Notes: a model not told the origin generated them from the sequence alone. 64,000 nucleotides of DNA from Saprospiraceae bacterium (GCA_019187365.1 JABARE010000001.1:248001-312000), one strand, 5' to 3'; counted from the first letter of the stretch, positions 17,810-28,293 are shown. Made by a program: numbers and translations.

Positions 17810-18841
17810 ATGGTTTTGGTGGAGGGCGAAAAGATCTACGTACTTGGAATTGAAACTTCATGCGATGACACTTCGGTTGCCATTGTATGTAATGGCGCCG
17901 TATTGGTCAACTTAACGACCAGTCAATGGATTCATGAAAAATTTGGAGGTGTTGTGCCAGAATATGCATCGCGCTTTCATGTGGAAGCCATAGCAGAATT
18001 GGCCGGAATGGCGTTAAATGCCGCACAGCTCAACGTCGAAAAGATTCATGCGGTTGCCGTCACCAACGGTCCTGGATTGATGGGATCCTTGCTCGTTGGC
18101 CTGAGTTTTGCCAAGGGCTTATGCCTCTCGCTTGGAATTCCCCTGATCGCCATAAACCACCTCCAGGCCCATGCCATGTCATTATTTATTGAGGAAAATG
18201 CCTCGTTTCCCCTGCTTTGTCTCACGGTAAGCGGTGGTCACACTCAGTTGCTGCTGATGCGGGATCAATTTGAAATGGAGTTGCTGGGGCAGACGCTGGA
18301 CGATGCAGCAGGGGAGGCCTTTGACAAAACAGGGAAATTACTGGGCTTACCCTACCCCGCCGGTCCATGGGTGGATAAATATGCCGCACTCGGAACTGCA
18401 ACTTTTGACTTTCCACTTGCGCAGACTCCGCGTTATGACTACAGTTTCAGCGGGATAAAGACGAGTGTTCTTTATTTTTTGAGGAAACAACTCGCTCTTT
18501 CTCCGGATTTCATTGAGCGACACCGCAATGATCTCTGTGCTTCGATTCAAAAGGCAATTGTTAAAATGCTGACGGCAAAATTGCTCCAGGCAGCTGAAGC
18601 ATATGGCGTAAACAACATCGGGGTGGCTGGAGGTGTCAGTGCGAATTCAGGATTGCGAAGGGAACTGAATGAGTTGGCAGAGCAAAGAGGTTGGAAGTTG
18701 TACATTCCTAAAATGGCCTATTGCACAGACAACGCGGCCATGATCGCGAGCCTGGGTTACAAAAAATTTCTCCGCAGAGAATACTCTGGCCTTGAGACAC
18801 CTGCATTGGCGAGGTTTCCCGTCACTGAAACGCAAGTATAG
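17810..18841 (+). CDS. tsaD: tRNA N6-threonylcarbamoyltransferase TsaD
   Basis: Transfers threonylcarbamoyl from TC-AMP to A37 of ANN-decoding tRNAs, with TsaB and TsaE. The ASKHA opening is VLGIETSCDDTSVAIV; the metal-binding histidines are in INHLQAHAMS; the substrate loop is TVSGGHTQLLLM, then GEAFDKTGKLLGLPYPAG and, near the end, CTDNAAMIA. The length of 343 residues is normal. Its last 20 bases overlap the convergent mutS2 gene. Confidence 0.96.
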   Translation: MVLVEGEKIYVLGIETSCDDTSVAIVCNGAVLVNLTTSQWIHEKFGGVVPEYASRFHVEAIAELAGMALNAAQLNVEKIHAVAVTNGPGLMGSLLVGLSFAKGLCLSLGIPLIAINHLQAHAMSLFIEENASFPLLCLTVSGGHTQLLLMRDQFEMELLGQTLDDAAGEAFDKTGKLLGLPYPAGPWVDKYAALGTATFDFPLAQTPRYDYSFSGIKTSVLYFLRKQLALSPDFIERHRNDLCASIQKAIVKMLTAKLLQAAEAYGVNNIGVAGGVSANSGLRRELNELAEQRGWKLYIPKMAYCTDNAAMIASLGYKKFLRREYSGLETPALARFPVTETQV

Positions 18842-21221
18842 TCACTCCGTTTCCTCCATCGGCATCTTCCGGGTGACGGAAGGATTTTATGAACTTGTTC
18901 TTTCTGACCCACTGCAATACGGCGCGGCGCAAGGTGCCCATTCCCTTGCCGTGCAAAATGCGAACCTCTTTAAAATTGCTAAGGATAACTTTGTCAATGT
19001 AGATTTCCAATTCCTTCAAGGCATCTTCAACGGGAATGCCCCGCAAATCGAGCAAAGGTTTAATCGCCAATTCAGACGGTGACGCAACAGATTTTGTTGA
19101 AAGGATATTGGCAACGGATTTACCTGGCTTGGCATGGGCCAATTCTGAAACGGGGACAAAGAGCGTAAACTTTTCAGTAGTCACTTCCGCCATTTCGTTA
19201 TTCACACGTGCTACCGTCCCGCGTACACCGCTGCTTACCATAATCACCTCGCTTCCTTCGGCAATGGGCGCTATATCGTCTAAATTCCTTTCAATTGCAT
19301 TAACGGACTGGTATGCGGCCCGGTAGTCCGCCTCTGCCTGCTTCAACGATGTGCGGCTGGCCTCTGCAAGCTTTCTTGCAGCTATGACATCCAGCTTATC
19401 TTCAATTTCACGGACGAGAGCACTGTGGCGTGCAAAAAGTTCTGCACGGTCGTCATACTCTTTCATTTTGTCTGCGAGTTTGATCTTGAGCTTTTTAAGG
19501 ACAACATCGCGGTTCATCCGTTCGTAAGCTTGAATTAATTTATTGAGGTTGGCTATTTTCTGACTCAGCAATCCGTTATCTGCTGAAAGCCTCCTCTTTT
19601 CTGTTTCAAGGTCAGCAATGAGGGACTCCATTCGCAATATGCCCTTACCCATCCTCAACTTAGCACGCCTGATAACCTTCGCAGGAAGCCTCATGCGTTC
19701 AGCCATTTCAAGTGCATACGAACTACCAGGAACACCCTGCATCAGTTTAAATACGGGCTTTCGCTCCTGCTCATCGAATAACATCGATGCGTTGACCAGA
19801 CCGGGTAATTTGTGGGCCAGCGCTTTGATGTCTCCGTAATGGGTGGTAATGACTCCCATACATTTCCGGTTAGCAAGCTCTTCCAGAACGGATTCAGCAA
19901 TTGCACCGCCGATAGCGGGGTCAGTACCGCTTCCAAATTCATCGATTAATGCGAGTGTGTGCCCGTCAGCAACGGCCAGAGCCGTTTGCATAAATTTGAG
20001 TTTAGCTGTGTAGGTACTCAGGTCGTTATCGAGGGATTGGTGGTCACCAATGTCGACAAGCAATCGGTCAAATAAGAAGCATTCGCTTCTGCGGTCGGCC
20101 GGTATCAGGATCCCATGTCGCAGCATGCACACAAAAAGACCGATGGTCTTAAGCACAATGGACTTCCCGCCTGCATTCGGTCCGGAAATGACGATCATCC
20201 GCTGATCTTCATTGATGGAGATGTCCAGCGGAACAGGCTTCACACCCTGCTCCTGGAATTTAAGTAAAAGGAGTGGGTGATAGCCACTTATAACATGCAT
20301 TCTGGGCACTTCTGAGATAAATGGAGCTACTCCACCAATTCTAGCTGAAAACCGTGCTTTTGCAGATAAAACATCAAACGATATAAGCTGTTCGTATGCA
20401 TTGCACAATGAGATGAATTGCTCCGCACAAAGAGCTGTCAACGACCGGAGTATTTTTAGTATTTCGCGTTTTGATGCATGCTCTAGTTCGGTCAGCTCGT
20501 TGTGCATCTCAACACAACTTTCGGGCTCAATAAATGTCGTTCGTCCGCTCTCCGACTCTCCGCAAATGATTCCACGAACCTTCCGTTTGTGCTCCGACAA
20601 AATACGAAGTACATAACGTCCTTGATATACCGACTCTTCTTCTGGTGCCAGGATACCCTGCTTTTTGTATGAATCAAGTGCTTTTTTGAAAACCCGGTAA
20701 ATGGATTGGTTTACATTATGCATCTGCTTGCGCAATTCCCATAATTCCGGAGTCGCGCCATCGCGAATGTTGTTGTGCTCATCAAAAACCCGCTCGAACT
20801 GGGATAGCAGCCCGTCAAATGCTGGAGCCTCCTTGCATAAAGCCTGCAATTCGGCAAATGATCCCTTCTGGCAATGATGGGCAGCCTCTCTGAAGGCAGT
20901 AGCATTGCGACCAATGTTGCGAAGATTTAGGAGATCCTGAATGTCCAATATAAATTGATCCACCGCCAGCTTTTTGTCCAATGGAACTGGGTTCTGGATA
21001 TCTTCGAAGGACAATTTATTTAATATACCCGACACCAGAATTTGTTCAACCAACCGAAGCATGTGTCTAACTTCCGCTGTATCGACTTTGCGGGGAAAAA
21101 CCCAAATCCGTTGTCCGCTCTCACCAAATTGGGCAAACTGACACACCTGATCCAGCAGTGCATCGAAGCCAAGGTCAGACCAACTTTTAAACCCTGCAGA
21201 CTTACCTCCAAGATTGCCCAT
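18822..21221 (-). CDS. mutS2: MutS2 family ATPase/endonuclease
   Basis: A 799-residue MutS-family protein lacking mismatch-recognition domains, as in MutS2. Walker A is GPNAGGKSIVLKTIG; Walker B and D-loop are ALIDEFGSGTDPAIGGAIAE. A long coiled coil follows, then a C-terminal Smr nuclease domain with LDLRGIPVEDALKEL and HGKGMGTLR. Known roles are suppression of recombination and, in Bacillus, rescue of collided ribosomes. It sits 3 bases after tamB in the same direction. Confidence 0.95.
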   Translation of the reverse strand: MGNLGGKSAGFKSWSDLGFDALLDQVCQFAQFGESGQRIWVFPRKVDTAEVRHMLRLVEQILVSGILNKLSFEDIQNPVPLDKKLAVDQFILDIQDLLNLRNIGRNATAFREAAHHCQKGSFAELQALCKEAPAFDGLLSQFERVFDEHNNIRDGATPELWELRKQMHNVNQSIYRVFKKALDSYKKQGILAPEEESVYQGRYVLRILSEHKRKVRGIICGESESGRTTFIEPESCVEMHNELTELEHASKREILKILRSLTALCAEQFISLCNAYEQLISFDVLSAKARFSARIGGVAPFISEVPRMHVISGYHPLLLLKFQEQGVKPVPLDISINEDQRMIVISGPNAGGKSIVLKTIGLFVCMLRHGILIPADRRSECFLFDRLLVDIGDHQSLDNDLSTYTAKLKFMQTALAVADGHTLALIDEFGSGTDPAIGGAIAESVLEELANRKCMGVITTHYGDIKALAHKLPGLVNASMLFDEQERKPVFKLMQGVPGSSYALEMAERMRLPAKVIRRAKLRMGKGILRMESLIADLETEKRRLSADNGLLSQKIANLNKLIQAYERMNRDVVLKKLKIKLADKMKEYDDRAELFARHSALVREIEDKLDVIAARKLAEASRTSLKQAEADYRAAYQSVNAIERNLDDIAPIAEGSEVIMVSSGVRGTVARVNNEMAEVTTEKFTLFVPVSELAHAKPGKSVANILSTKSVASPSELAIKPLLDLRGIPVEDALKELEIYIDKVILSNFKEVRILHGKGMGTLRRAVLQWVRKNKFIKSFRHPEDADGGNGVTILAFQ

Positions 21222-21224
21222 GAT

Positions 21225-24200
21225 TCAATTGAAGTTCTCTGGAACGCCGAAAAGACGATCAAATTCTTTGCGGATACTCACCCCGGCGCCCACTTTCTGC
21301 TTAAGTCCTTCAATGGTTTCGTCACCTCTGTAATACACCCGCAATTTTAATCCCTTTACAGGCGTATTCCATTCTATGACACTTTCGGGATTGAAATAAC
21401 TTGCACCCAGCAATTGCGAATTAGATTTGTAATTTCCACCAAGTGTGATGATCCACTGATCATTCCAAAGCCGGTTTTTTAAGCTGAAAACGACCTCGCT
21501 TTCGTTTAAATCAGTTCCTCCAACATTGGTTTTATCTATATCGTACCCGATGTTAAAATCAAATCCAGAGATAAAATTGGATTCGCCCAATGCGTTATTG
21601 AGTACATTGGTGACAAACAACGAAAACTGGTTCGATAGCATTTCGCTCATGGTATTGATTGTCGTTGTTCCAATATTGCCGATCAAGCCGCCTTCCCAGG
21701 GGTTATTGCTGTTTAAAAATGTTCCCAATACCAGTAACCCAAATACCTGTTGATTAAATTGCTCCTGGTTTAACTTAAGATATTGAATCTTGTTATCTGC
21801 ATAATTCTTTAATGACCCCGTAAGTTCCGGTAGCTCAAGGTCGAAGCGGATGTTGGGTCGCAACAGACTTCCTGTCAACATCATTTTAAGTTTTACCTGA
21901 GTTCTGCGTTTTGCTTCTTCTGTAAGAACATCGTTGTCGCTGATGTATTCCTGTAACAGGAGGAACGGTGCTGCAGCAAGCCCTTCATAAACCGCCTCTA
22001 TATTGACATTGGCATCATAGGGGTCACCGGTCCATACAGCCAGTCCCCCTCTCGTTAGCGTAAATGGCTTGTTGACAAAGTTGTACAGGGTAAAAAGGTA
22101 TTGTCCCTGTTCAATTTCAAAATCTCCATTTACCGAAAATGTGCCTGACCGCAAAGCTTTAATAAGCATATTACCACGCCCCCGGCATTTTAATACATCT
22201 CCCGTGAGTTCATCAAATATGACATTGACTTCTGCATCTTCTGTTAATCCAAGCTGCATGTGAACGTTTAGACCGCTGATTAAAGGCGCCCGACTTTTCT
22301 TCTCCTGGGGATTGATGGGGGCATCACTGCCATGTTGAATAAAGCTCACAAAATCAGCGCGCTCAGTTTCTGAAACGGTTGTCATCGGCAGGAAGATCCT
22401 GGATCCCTTAGCGGTAGAACAGATCACATCCATTTGTAGTAAATCGAAACTTCCAGAAAACCGGGCATCAACACTTCCTATGCCGTACCCGTAATAGTCT
22501 TCGCCATGGTTTTTGTCGGTATCCAGGACAAGAGCATAATCAGATACCACTCTCATATCAATGCTCCAGTCTTTTAGATTCGTATGAAATATAGCTCCAT
22601 TGGCCAACAATGGGTTTCCTAGTTTGTCTCCAAGTCTGACGCTGTCAAATTCAATAGAGCGTTTTTTGAATACAATTTTTTGCTTTGACATGGTAACTGG
22701 CACACCCAGATAATCGACAAACGTGCTTGCATTCGTAACAAATATATTTCCTTCAAGATTCAGCTTTCTGCTTTCGGTATATAGCCTTAGCGACCCGTCT
22801 CCCCCGCCTGTAGAACCGGAAACTGTTTCTAAGAAATTTTCAACAAAGCTCAGCGGAAACTGAACAACATCGAATGTTACACTAAAATCATATGGAGCAT
22901 ACAGATATTCCTTTCCTGACAAGGGTATATTTATCTGCCCTGTTCCTGCGATTTTATGCTCTTGAAATTTATTTTGCACACTTAGTTCCCACGGAAGAGA
23001 TAAATTTGGCACGGAGAATCCGACAATGAAAGTCCCAAACTTGCTTTTATTCAACATAAAATCTGAAATCGTGACTTTGCCATGACTGCCCGTTAAATCT
23101 TTGAGATCAGGAATGGTGATCAAAGCATTGAAAACCCCTCTAAATTTAACCTTTTCACTCTGAAATAAATCATTGACAAACTGAAGTGAAAAACCATCTG
23201 TTTCTAGTACTATGCCCTTATGATCATAATCTCTTAAACTGATAAAATGCAGAGAATCCGATAATTCAAAGTTTCGAATGGTCAGATGTTGTTTTTTAAA
23301 ATGAATGAGGTTCTTGTCGTGAATTTTCCAGGGTACATTATTGAAAACCAATGCGTCGTCATTTACGTGCAGCAGAAGGCTGTCAGAAGTGTAGTGGGCA
23401 CCAATGTTTAGTACAGCCAGCTTAATCTCATTTAAAGGATCTGATATGTCAAGTCTGAGAAGTCCTTCATTAATTGAAAAATCCGAGTTAAGAACGCCCT
23501 TTCCGGAAAGGAGCTTTTGATTATTTCTGATGCTGTCAAATTGCAGGTTAAATGAAAGAGTGTTTAAACTCGACAATTTGAGCACAGCTTTCCGTAAGGT
23601 AAAATCTTTATATCGGGCATCAAAGGAGTTTGTGCGTACATCCAATTCACCCTTCAACATATTTAAATTAACGTCGCAGTTAATTTTGTCTATGGAATAA
23701 TCCTGCTGAAGAATTTCATTGAGCACCCGCCCATCCTTTATTAAAAAATTTCCATTAATCCAGGTCTTTCGATCAAATGTTTGGTTCACTGATCTCCATG
23801 AAGCAAATAATCCAGGATGCTTGGATTCAAGGAATGCAACGACCTGATCTGGTAGCGTATTGTAATCATAGGTACCAACTGCTTCAAGATCCACGACATC
23901 TGATTTAAGGCTCATCTTTCTCAATTCTCCCCTATCGCTCTGTGAGAATAGCAACTGCCTAATCACAGCGCGGTGTGAACTGTCTGAGTAATGGATATCA
24001 GAGGCATCTACAAAGCCATTGAACAAATTGTTTTTTCCCAATTCGAAGCGCGCATTCGCCGAAAATCTAATTTGTGCCTCTGGCCGAGAAAGTTGAAAAA
24101 GGTTAAGATCGAGGTGATTCACTTTTGCATCCAGGTTGCCTGTAAGCCTTTCTCCTGTATGAACATCACCATTCAAAACCGCCCTGATCCTCGGATCTTC

Positions 24201-25961
24201 TAGAGAAAGCTCACCATTAAATTTGCCATTCTCAATAGACCCTGAAAAATTTGCTGAGGAAAGGGAAGTGGTATCCCATTCAATTTGTGCGAGTTTTGCT
24301 GTGAGTCGTGCTCGAACGGATTTCGCGGTTAGACCCTTACCATCTGCAATGCTGACGGAGGCGTCGAGTTTTCCAAGCTTTGGAATATCCAAGAATTTAC
24401 CAAGGTCAAAGCGTTTCGCATTCAGCGATCCACTGTATGTAGAGTTGCGAATGTCCTTTGCAAGCGAGAGCTTAACGTCTGTACTCAATACGCCAAGATC
24501 AGTCCGGAATGTACCAAAAGCAACAAAATCCGATAAAAATCCATCGAAGTAACCACTGAAATTTACAAAGCCCAAACGGGAATAGCTGGCTGGAATGCTG
24601 GTATTATTCAGCAAAGCAAAGGCAAATTCAGAATTGATGTTTGAAGTGCTGCATTTAAAGTTAATCAATGCCTTGTTTCCTGCCCGAATGTTGCGAACCC
24701 TTCCGCTACCCGCGAACGAAAAGTTGCTTCCATACTGAACGCTAAAATCTTTTACCTGAAAATTCTGTGCCGTACCCCGGAAATCGCCCCGAAGGGAAAG
24801 CGGAGGGGTCGCTTCAGGGCTAAAATTGCGGAATAACTTGTGATCTCCTAGGAGGTATCTAAGGTCTGCCGGGTGAATGTCCCCTCTGGAAATGGAAAAG
24901 TTACCTTCCCATAAATTTACCGGGTTTTGAAAAAAATTCCCCGACGGACAAGTCAACTGACCGAAAAATTCTACCTGAGAACGTGGCGTCCGGAGTTTTA
25001 ATTTGCGCAGCGATGCTCCGGAAGTATCCGCAAGCAGATCGAGGACGTGCAAGTCTTGAATTTTAAATTCCTTGTTGCCCAGTGCATTCAGCGTTAGAAA
25101 TTCGAGCTTCTTTAACTGCTCTGACCATGTCAGATACGTTGCCGTGAAGTGCACATCATTCAATTCATATACACGCTGTTGTTTTGCTTGGGTAATGCGG
25201 ATGTTTCCTTTGTTGCAGTTTATAAAACTAAAATTGAATGCAGAGTGTGTGGAACTGCTGTCCTGACCAATTTGATTTGAAGCTAAATCGTTTTTTGACT
25301 TCTTCAACATTGAAAGGCTGATATCGATTTCCGGCTCATCTAGCACAACAGACCTGAAATCGAAATAGCCGGAAGGAAGGTGCATTGAATCCACCCTGAC
25401 AGCAATTCTCCCGAAATGGCTTTTTGAAAGTAGGCTGTCCTGGTCTATGTTGAACGAAAAATCAGTGACTTTGAGACTCTTTATATCAAAAGTTAAGGGA
25501 TTTGAGGACGGTGTATCTGATTTGAATTTGTCTAAAAATACATTGATGTTGCTGCGACTTTCACCGTGGTATTTTATGAGTTTTAACAGGATATGATCTC
25601 CTTCCAGCCCTTCGACTTGTACCCTTTTTTGAATTACAGCCGTCAGCAGATTTCTGCCGTGGATGCGGAGTGAGGCTGCATAAAGCAGGGTATCTTTGTG
25701 ATGATCCAGGATCAGTGCATCCAGCTGCAGGCCCTGCATCAGATCAAAATTCACCGAATTGACCCTGATTTCCTGTTTATAATTATCGTTGATATAGTGA
25801 ATAATCCGGGTTTTGAGAAAATTTTGAACCGATGGCAACTGAACAAGCAGTATGCAGAATATGAAGAGAAACAGAAAAAATGAAACGATTGAAAGCAGGA
25901 TGTCCTCCAATCGGGTCCATCGAACCGGTAAACTTGAACCTGAAACTTTTGCCTGGTTCAT
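21225..25961 (-). CDS. TamB/DUF490 translocation and assembly module protein
   Basis: A 1578-residue protein with an amino-terminal membrane anchor (SIVSFFLFLFIFCILLVQLP) and a very long beta-rich body typical of the AsmA/TamB bridge-like lipid-transfer group. The C-terminal DUF490 region contains FGLLVLGTFLNSNN, then VLNNALGESNFISGFDFNIG and LKLRVYYRGDETIEGLKQKV. It should span the periplasm, with the carboxyl end near an Omp85 partner; no tamA/bamA homologue is in the window. It starts 1 base after the folP stop, giving folP-tamB-mutS2. It is the largest gene here. Confidence 0.92.
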   Translation of the reverse strand: MNQAKVSGSSLPVRWTRLEDILLSIVSFFLFLFIFCILLVQLPSVQNFLKTRIIHYINDNYKQEIRVNSVNFDLMQGLQLDALILDHHKDTLLYAASLRIHGRNLLTAVIQKRVQVEGLEGDHILLKLIKYHGESRSNINVFLDKFKSDTPSSNPLTFDIKSLKVTDFSFNIDQDSLLSKSHFGRIAVRVDSMHLPSGYFDFRSVVLDEPEIDISLSMLKKSKNDLASNQIGQDSSSTHSAFNFSFINCNKGNIRITQAKQQRVYELNDVHFTATYLTWSEQLKKLEFLTLNALGNKEFKIQDLHVLDLLADTSGASLRKLKLRTPRSQVEFFGQLTCPSGNFFQNPVNLWEGNFSISRGDIHPADLRYLLGDHKLFRNFSPEATPPLSLRGDFRGTAQNFQVKDFSVQYGSNFSFAGSGRVRNIRAGNKALINFKCSTSNINSEFAFALLNNTSIPASYSRLGFVNFSGYFDGFLSDFVAFGTFRTDLGVLSTDVKLSLAKDIRNSTYSGSLNAKRFDLGKFLDIPKLGKLDASVSIADGKGLTAKSVRARLTAKLAQIEWDTTSLSSANFSGSIENGKFNGELSLEDPRIRAVLNGDVHTGERLTGNLDAKVNHLDLNLFQLSRPEAQIRFSANARFELGKNNLFNGFVDASDIHYSDSSHRAVIRQLLFSQSDRGELRKMSLKSDVVDLEAVGTYDYNTLPDQVVAFLESKHPGLFASWRSVNQTFDRKTWINGNFLIKDGRVLNEILQQDYSIDKINCDVNLNMLKGELDVRTNSFDARYKDFTLRKAVLKLSSLNTLSFNLQFDSIRNNQKLLSGKGVLNSDFSINEGLLRLDISDPLNEIKLAVLNIGAHYTSDSLLLHVNDDALVFNNVPWKIHDKNLIHFKKQHLTIRNFELSDSLHFISLRDYDHKGIVLETDGFSLQFVNDLFQSEKVKFRGVFNALITIPDLKDLTGSHGKVTISDFMLNKSKFGTFIVGFSVPNLSLPWELSVQNKFQEHKIAGTGQINIPLSGKEYLYAPYDFSVTFDVVQFPLSFVENFLETVSGSTGGGDGSLRLYTESRKLNLEGNIFVTNASTFVDYLGVPVTMSKQKIVFKKRSIEFDSVRLGDKLGNPLLANGAIFHTNLKDWSIDMRVVSDYALVLDTDKNHGEDYYGYGIGSVDARFSGSFDLLQMDVICSTAKGSRIFLPMTTVSETERADFVSFIQHGSDAPINPQEKKSRAPLISGLNVHMQLGLTEDAEVNVIFDELTGDVLKCRGRGNMLIKALRSGTFSVNGDFEIEQGQYLFTLYNFVNKPFTLTRGGLAVWTGDPYDANVNIEAVYEGLAAAPFLLLQEYISDNDVLTEEAKRRTQVKLKMMLTGSLLRPNIRFDLELPELTGSLKNYADNKIQYLKLNQEQFNQQVFGLLVLGTFLNSNNPWEGGLIGNIGTTTINTMSEMLSNQFSLFVTNVLNNALGESNFISGFDFNIGYDIDKTNVGGTDLNESEVVFSLKNRLWNDQWIITLGGNYKSNSQLLGASYFNPESVIEWNTPVKGLKLRVYYRGDETIEGLKQKVGAGVSIRKEFDRLFGVPENFN

Positions 25962-25962
25962 T

Positions 25963-26829
25963 TCAGTGTGGATCCGTATGAATGGAAGATGACCTAACCT
26001 GCCTGAGGATGGTTAAAACCTGTACCGTTTCTTTGACATCGTGAACCCGCAAGATCCTGCATCCTTTAAGAGCTGCCAGCAGACCGGCTGCCAGACTGGC
26101 CGGCAGCACATTGTTTGCGTCGGCATTGCATACTTTATATAACATGGATTTGCGAGATAGCCCCGCTACAAGAGGGGCCTCTAGAATCTGAAACACTTCC
26201 AGCTTGCTCAGTATTTCATAATTATCCGTTAAGGTTTTGCTAAATCCAAAACCAGGATCAATCGCCACATTGTAAAGGCCTTCACGAGCGAGCGTTTCCA
26301 GTTTTTCGGCGAAATAGCCAATCAGGAACGAAACGACGTCTTCGTAATGCGTATTTTCCTGAAGCTGCATATTCTCCGGTATTCCACGCATGTGCATGGC
26401 AATGAATGACTTGTGCCTGGAGGCCACGGTGGATGGCATACCGGGATCATAACTGCCCGCGGAGATGTCGTTGATGAATTCGCAACCCGCGTCAAGGCAA
26501 TAAGCCGCAGACGAAGCGTTAACGGTATCAACGCTCACCACCAGCTCGCTAAAGCGTTTGCATACGGCTTCTACTGCAGGAAACAATATGGTGCCCTCCC
26601 GCTCATAATCCGGCAAAATTGCCCCTGGGCGGCTGGAGAAAGCACCCAGATCCAACAAATCCATGCCATCGGAGATCATGCGTTCGACCCGCCTGAGAAC
26701 ATCGTCGATGCTGACGGCCACGCTCGCAGCGTAAAAGCTGTTGGGATCCAGGTTTACTATGCCCATTACCAGAGGACTTCCCCCTCTTTCCTGGAAAACG
26801 GATTTCAGAATTTCCGATTTGCTAGCCAT
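25963..26829 (-). CDS. folP: Dihydropteroate synthase with variant first motif
   Basis: Joins p-aminobenzoate to dihydropterin pyrophosphate in folate synthesis. TIM-barrel motifs: DLGAFSSRPGA, VSVDTVNASSA with FINDISAG, AMHMRGIPENMQ, DPGFGFSKTLTDNYEIL and GLSRKSML, ending RVHDVKETV. The pterin/Mg loop, usually NVTPDSF, reads NLDPNSF (residues 26-32): the Asn is kept but Thr and Asp are changed to Asp and Asn. The -7 box at 26840-26847 is very close to the ATG. First gene of folP-tamB-mutS2. Confidence 0.93.
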   Translation of the reverse strand: MASKSEILKSVFQERGGSPLVMGIVNLDPNSFYAASVAVSIDDVLRRVERMISDGMDLLDLGAFSSRPGAILPDYEREGTILFPAVEAVCKRFSELVVSVDTVNASSAAYCLDAGCEFINDISAGSYDPGMPSTVASRHKSFIAMHMRGIPENMQLQENTHYEDVVSFLIGYFAEKLETLAREGLYNVAIDPGFGFSKTLTDNYEILSKLEVFQILEAPLVAGLSRKSMLYKVCNADANNVLPASLAAGLLAALKGCRILRVHDVKETVQVLTILRQVRSSSIHTDPH

Positions 26830-26839
26830 AAAAGCTGAC

Positions 26840-26847
26840 CAAAATTA
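26840..26847 (-). promoter_or_regulatory. -7 box for folP
   Basis: The minus strand reads TAATTTTG, 10 bases before the folP ATG, so the transcript should have almost no leader. Confidence 0.5.
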
Positions 26848-26945
26848 CACCTTCCGTCGATATGGCATGATTGTGTAACGCGTATTGCTATCTAAGCTAT
26901 TCTGAATCAGCACGCTAATTAGGTGCAGAAACTCATAAAAACGAC

Positions 26946-26953
26946 TAAATTTG
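26946..26953 (+). promoter_or_regulatory. -7 box for the M23 peptidase gene
   Basis: TAAATTTG followed by C. It lies inside the longest open frame, downstream of the GTG at 26923, which is why the ATG at 26983 is preferred as the real start. Confidence 0.5.
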
Positions 26954-26982
26954 CAGAATCACAATCATTCAATACTGAGTCA

Positions 26983-28275
26983 ATGTTGGGTTCCGGCTAT
27001 TACAAGGCATTCGTACTCATTGGGTTTCTGGTGGGGGCTATTTTTATTAATTCTTTCATAATCAATGAAATAATAGCAATTCGAACCCCCATCGATCAGG
27101 TCGATGCCTCTTTGCCATTTTGCAAGCCCCTGCCTAAGGGGGATGGTGTTTTTGGTTTCGATCCAAGGCAGTTTCACATTGAAACTTCGGAGCTTTTAGA
27201 GGGTAAATCCATCGCGTCCGTGCTGGAAACTGCCGGGATCGGTAAGAATGCCGCCTTTCTGGCCTTGGCGAATGCCAATGAATTTGTTCCAGCCCATCGC
27301 TTTATTGCCGGAAAGAGAATAGCATTTGTCCGCTCAGATTTGTGCCAAGACCCCGATTATTTTTGCTACGAGCTGGATGCAAGCCGTTACCTGAAGTGTG
27401 AGTTATGGGGTGACTATTGTTCACAAATCATTGAGCGCGACCGTGGCTATACCAGAGAGGTCGCCTACGGCTATATCGATAAAAGTCTTTGGCATGCTCT
27501 CGAAGCGGATCAGATTTCGCTGGGTTTGATCGACCAAATGGAAGATGCGCTTGCCTCGGCAGTAGATTTCTACCACGTCCAAAAGGGCGATGTTTTCAAA
27601 CTGGTTTTTGACCGTTTGTACATTGAAGGAAAGCCAACTGGCGAAGGCAAGTTGCTGGCTGCGTTTTTTGACACCGGGAACAGGCAGCATTACTCCTTCC
27701 ATTATCAGGTGAATGGCCAGACAGGCTTCTACGATGAAAAAGGACGACCGATGAAAAGCCGTTTTCTTAAAGCGCCACTGCGCTTTTCACGGGTGAGTTC
27801 TGGTTTCTCGGCTAAGCGCTATCACCCTGTGCTTAAATACCACCGGCCTCATCTGGGTACCGACTATGCAGCACCTTATGGCACTCCCATCATGGCCGTA
27901 GGAAATGGTGTGGTTGAAGCTGCCTCCTATACTGCCGGAAACGGGAACTACGTCAAAATTCGCCACGACAACAGTCATCAGACGCAATATCTGCATATGT
28001 CCAGATTTGCCTCCGGGATGCGCAGAGGGGTACATGTAACACAGGGTCAAACCATTGGCTATGTAGGATCTACCGGCTTGGCAACCGGTCCGCACGTCTG
28101 TTTCCGGTTCTGGAAGGATGGCAGACAAGTAGACCACCGGAGACTTCATTTCCCATCACCGGAACCCCTTCCTTCTGATTTGCTACAGGATTTCTTCAAG
28201 CATCGCATTGCGATGCAACAAGTCCTCGACGACATCGACAGCGAAACAGCACTTAACAAAGAAAACCGCTCCTAA
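26983..28275 (+). CDS. M23 family metallopeptidase (MepM-like) with an HVC zinc motif
   Basis: A 430-residue inner-membrane-anchored murein endopeptidase. A hydrophobic segment lies at residues 10-32. The LytM domain has HLGTDYAAPYGTPIMAVG (H290, D294), later QTQYLHMSR and TGPHVCFRFW (H371, C373). In most M23 enzymes the last motif is HxH, with the second His binding zinc; here it is Cys, which could still ligate zinc and which I recall in other Bacteroidota members. The ATG at 26983 was chosen because a -7 box lies between it and the upstream GTG. It should cut peptidoglycan cross-links during growth. Confidence 0.85.
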   Translation: MLGSGYYKAFVLIGFLVGAIFINSFIINEIIAIRTPIDQVDASLPFCKPLPKGDGVFGFDPRQFHIETSELLEGKSIASVLETAGIGKNAAFLALANANEFVPAHRFIAGKRIAFVRSDLCQDPDYFCYELDASRYLKCELWGDYCSQIIERDRGYTREVAYGYIDKSLWHALEADQISLGLIDQMEDALASAVDFYHVQKGDVFKLVFDRLYIEGKPTGEGKLLAAFFDTGNRQHYSFHYQVNGQTGFYDEKGRPMKSRFLKAPLRFSRVSSGFSAKRYHPVLKYHRPHLGTDYAAPYGTPIMAVGNGVVEAASYTAGNGNYVKIRHDNSHQTQYLHMSRFASGMRRGVHVTQGQTIGYVGSTGLATGPHVCFRFWKDGRQVDHRRLHFPSPEPLPSDLLQDFFKHRIAMQQVLDDIDSETALNKENRS

Positions 28276-28293
28276 AGACTGCTTTCGAGCTCC

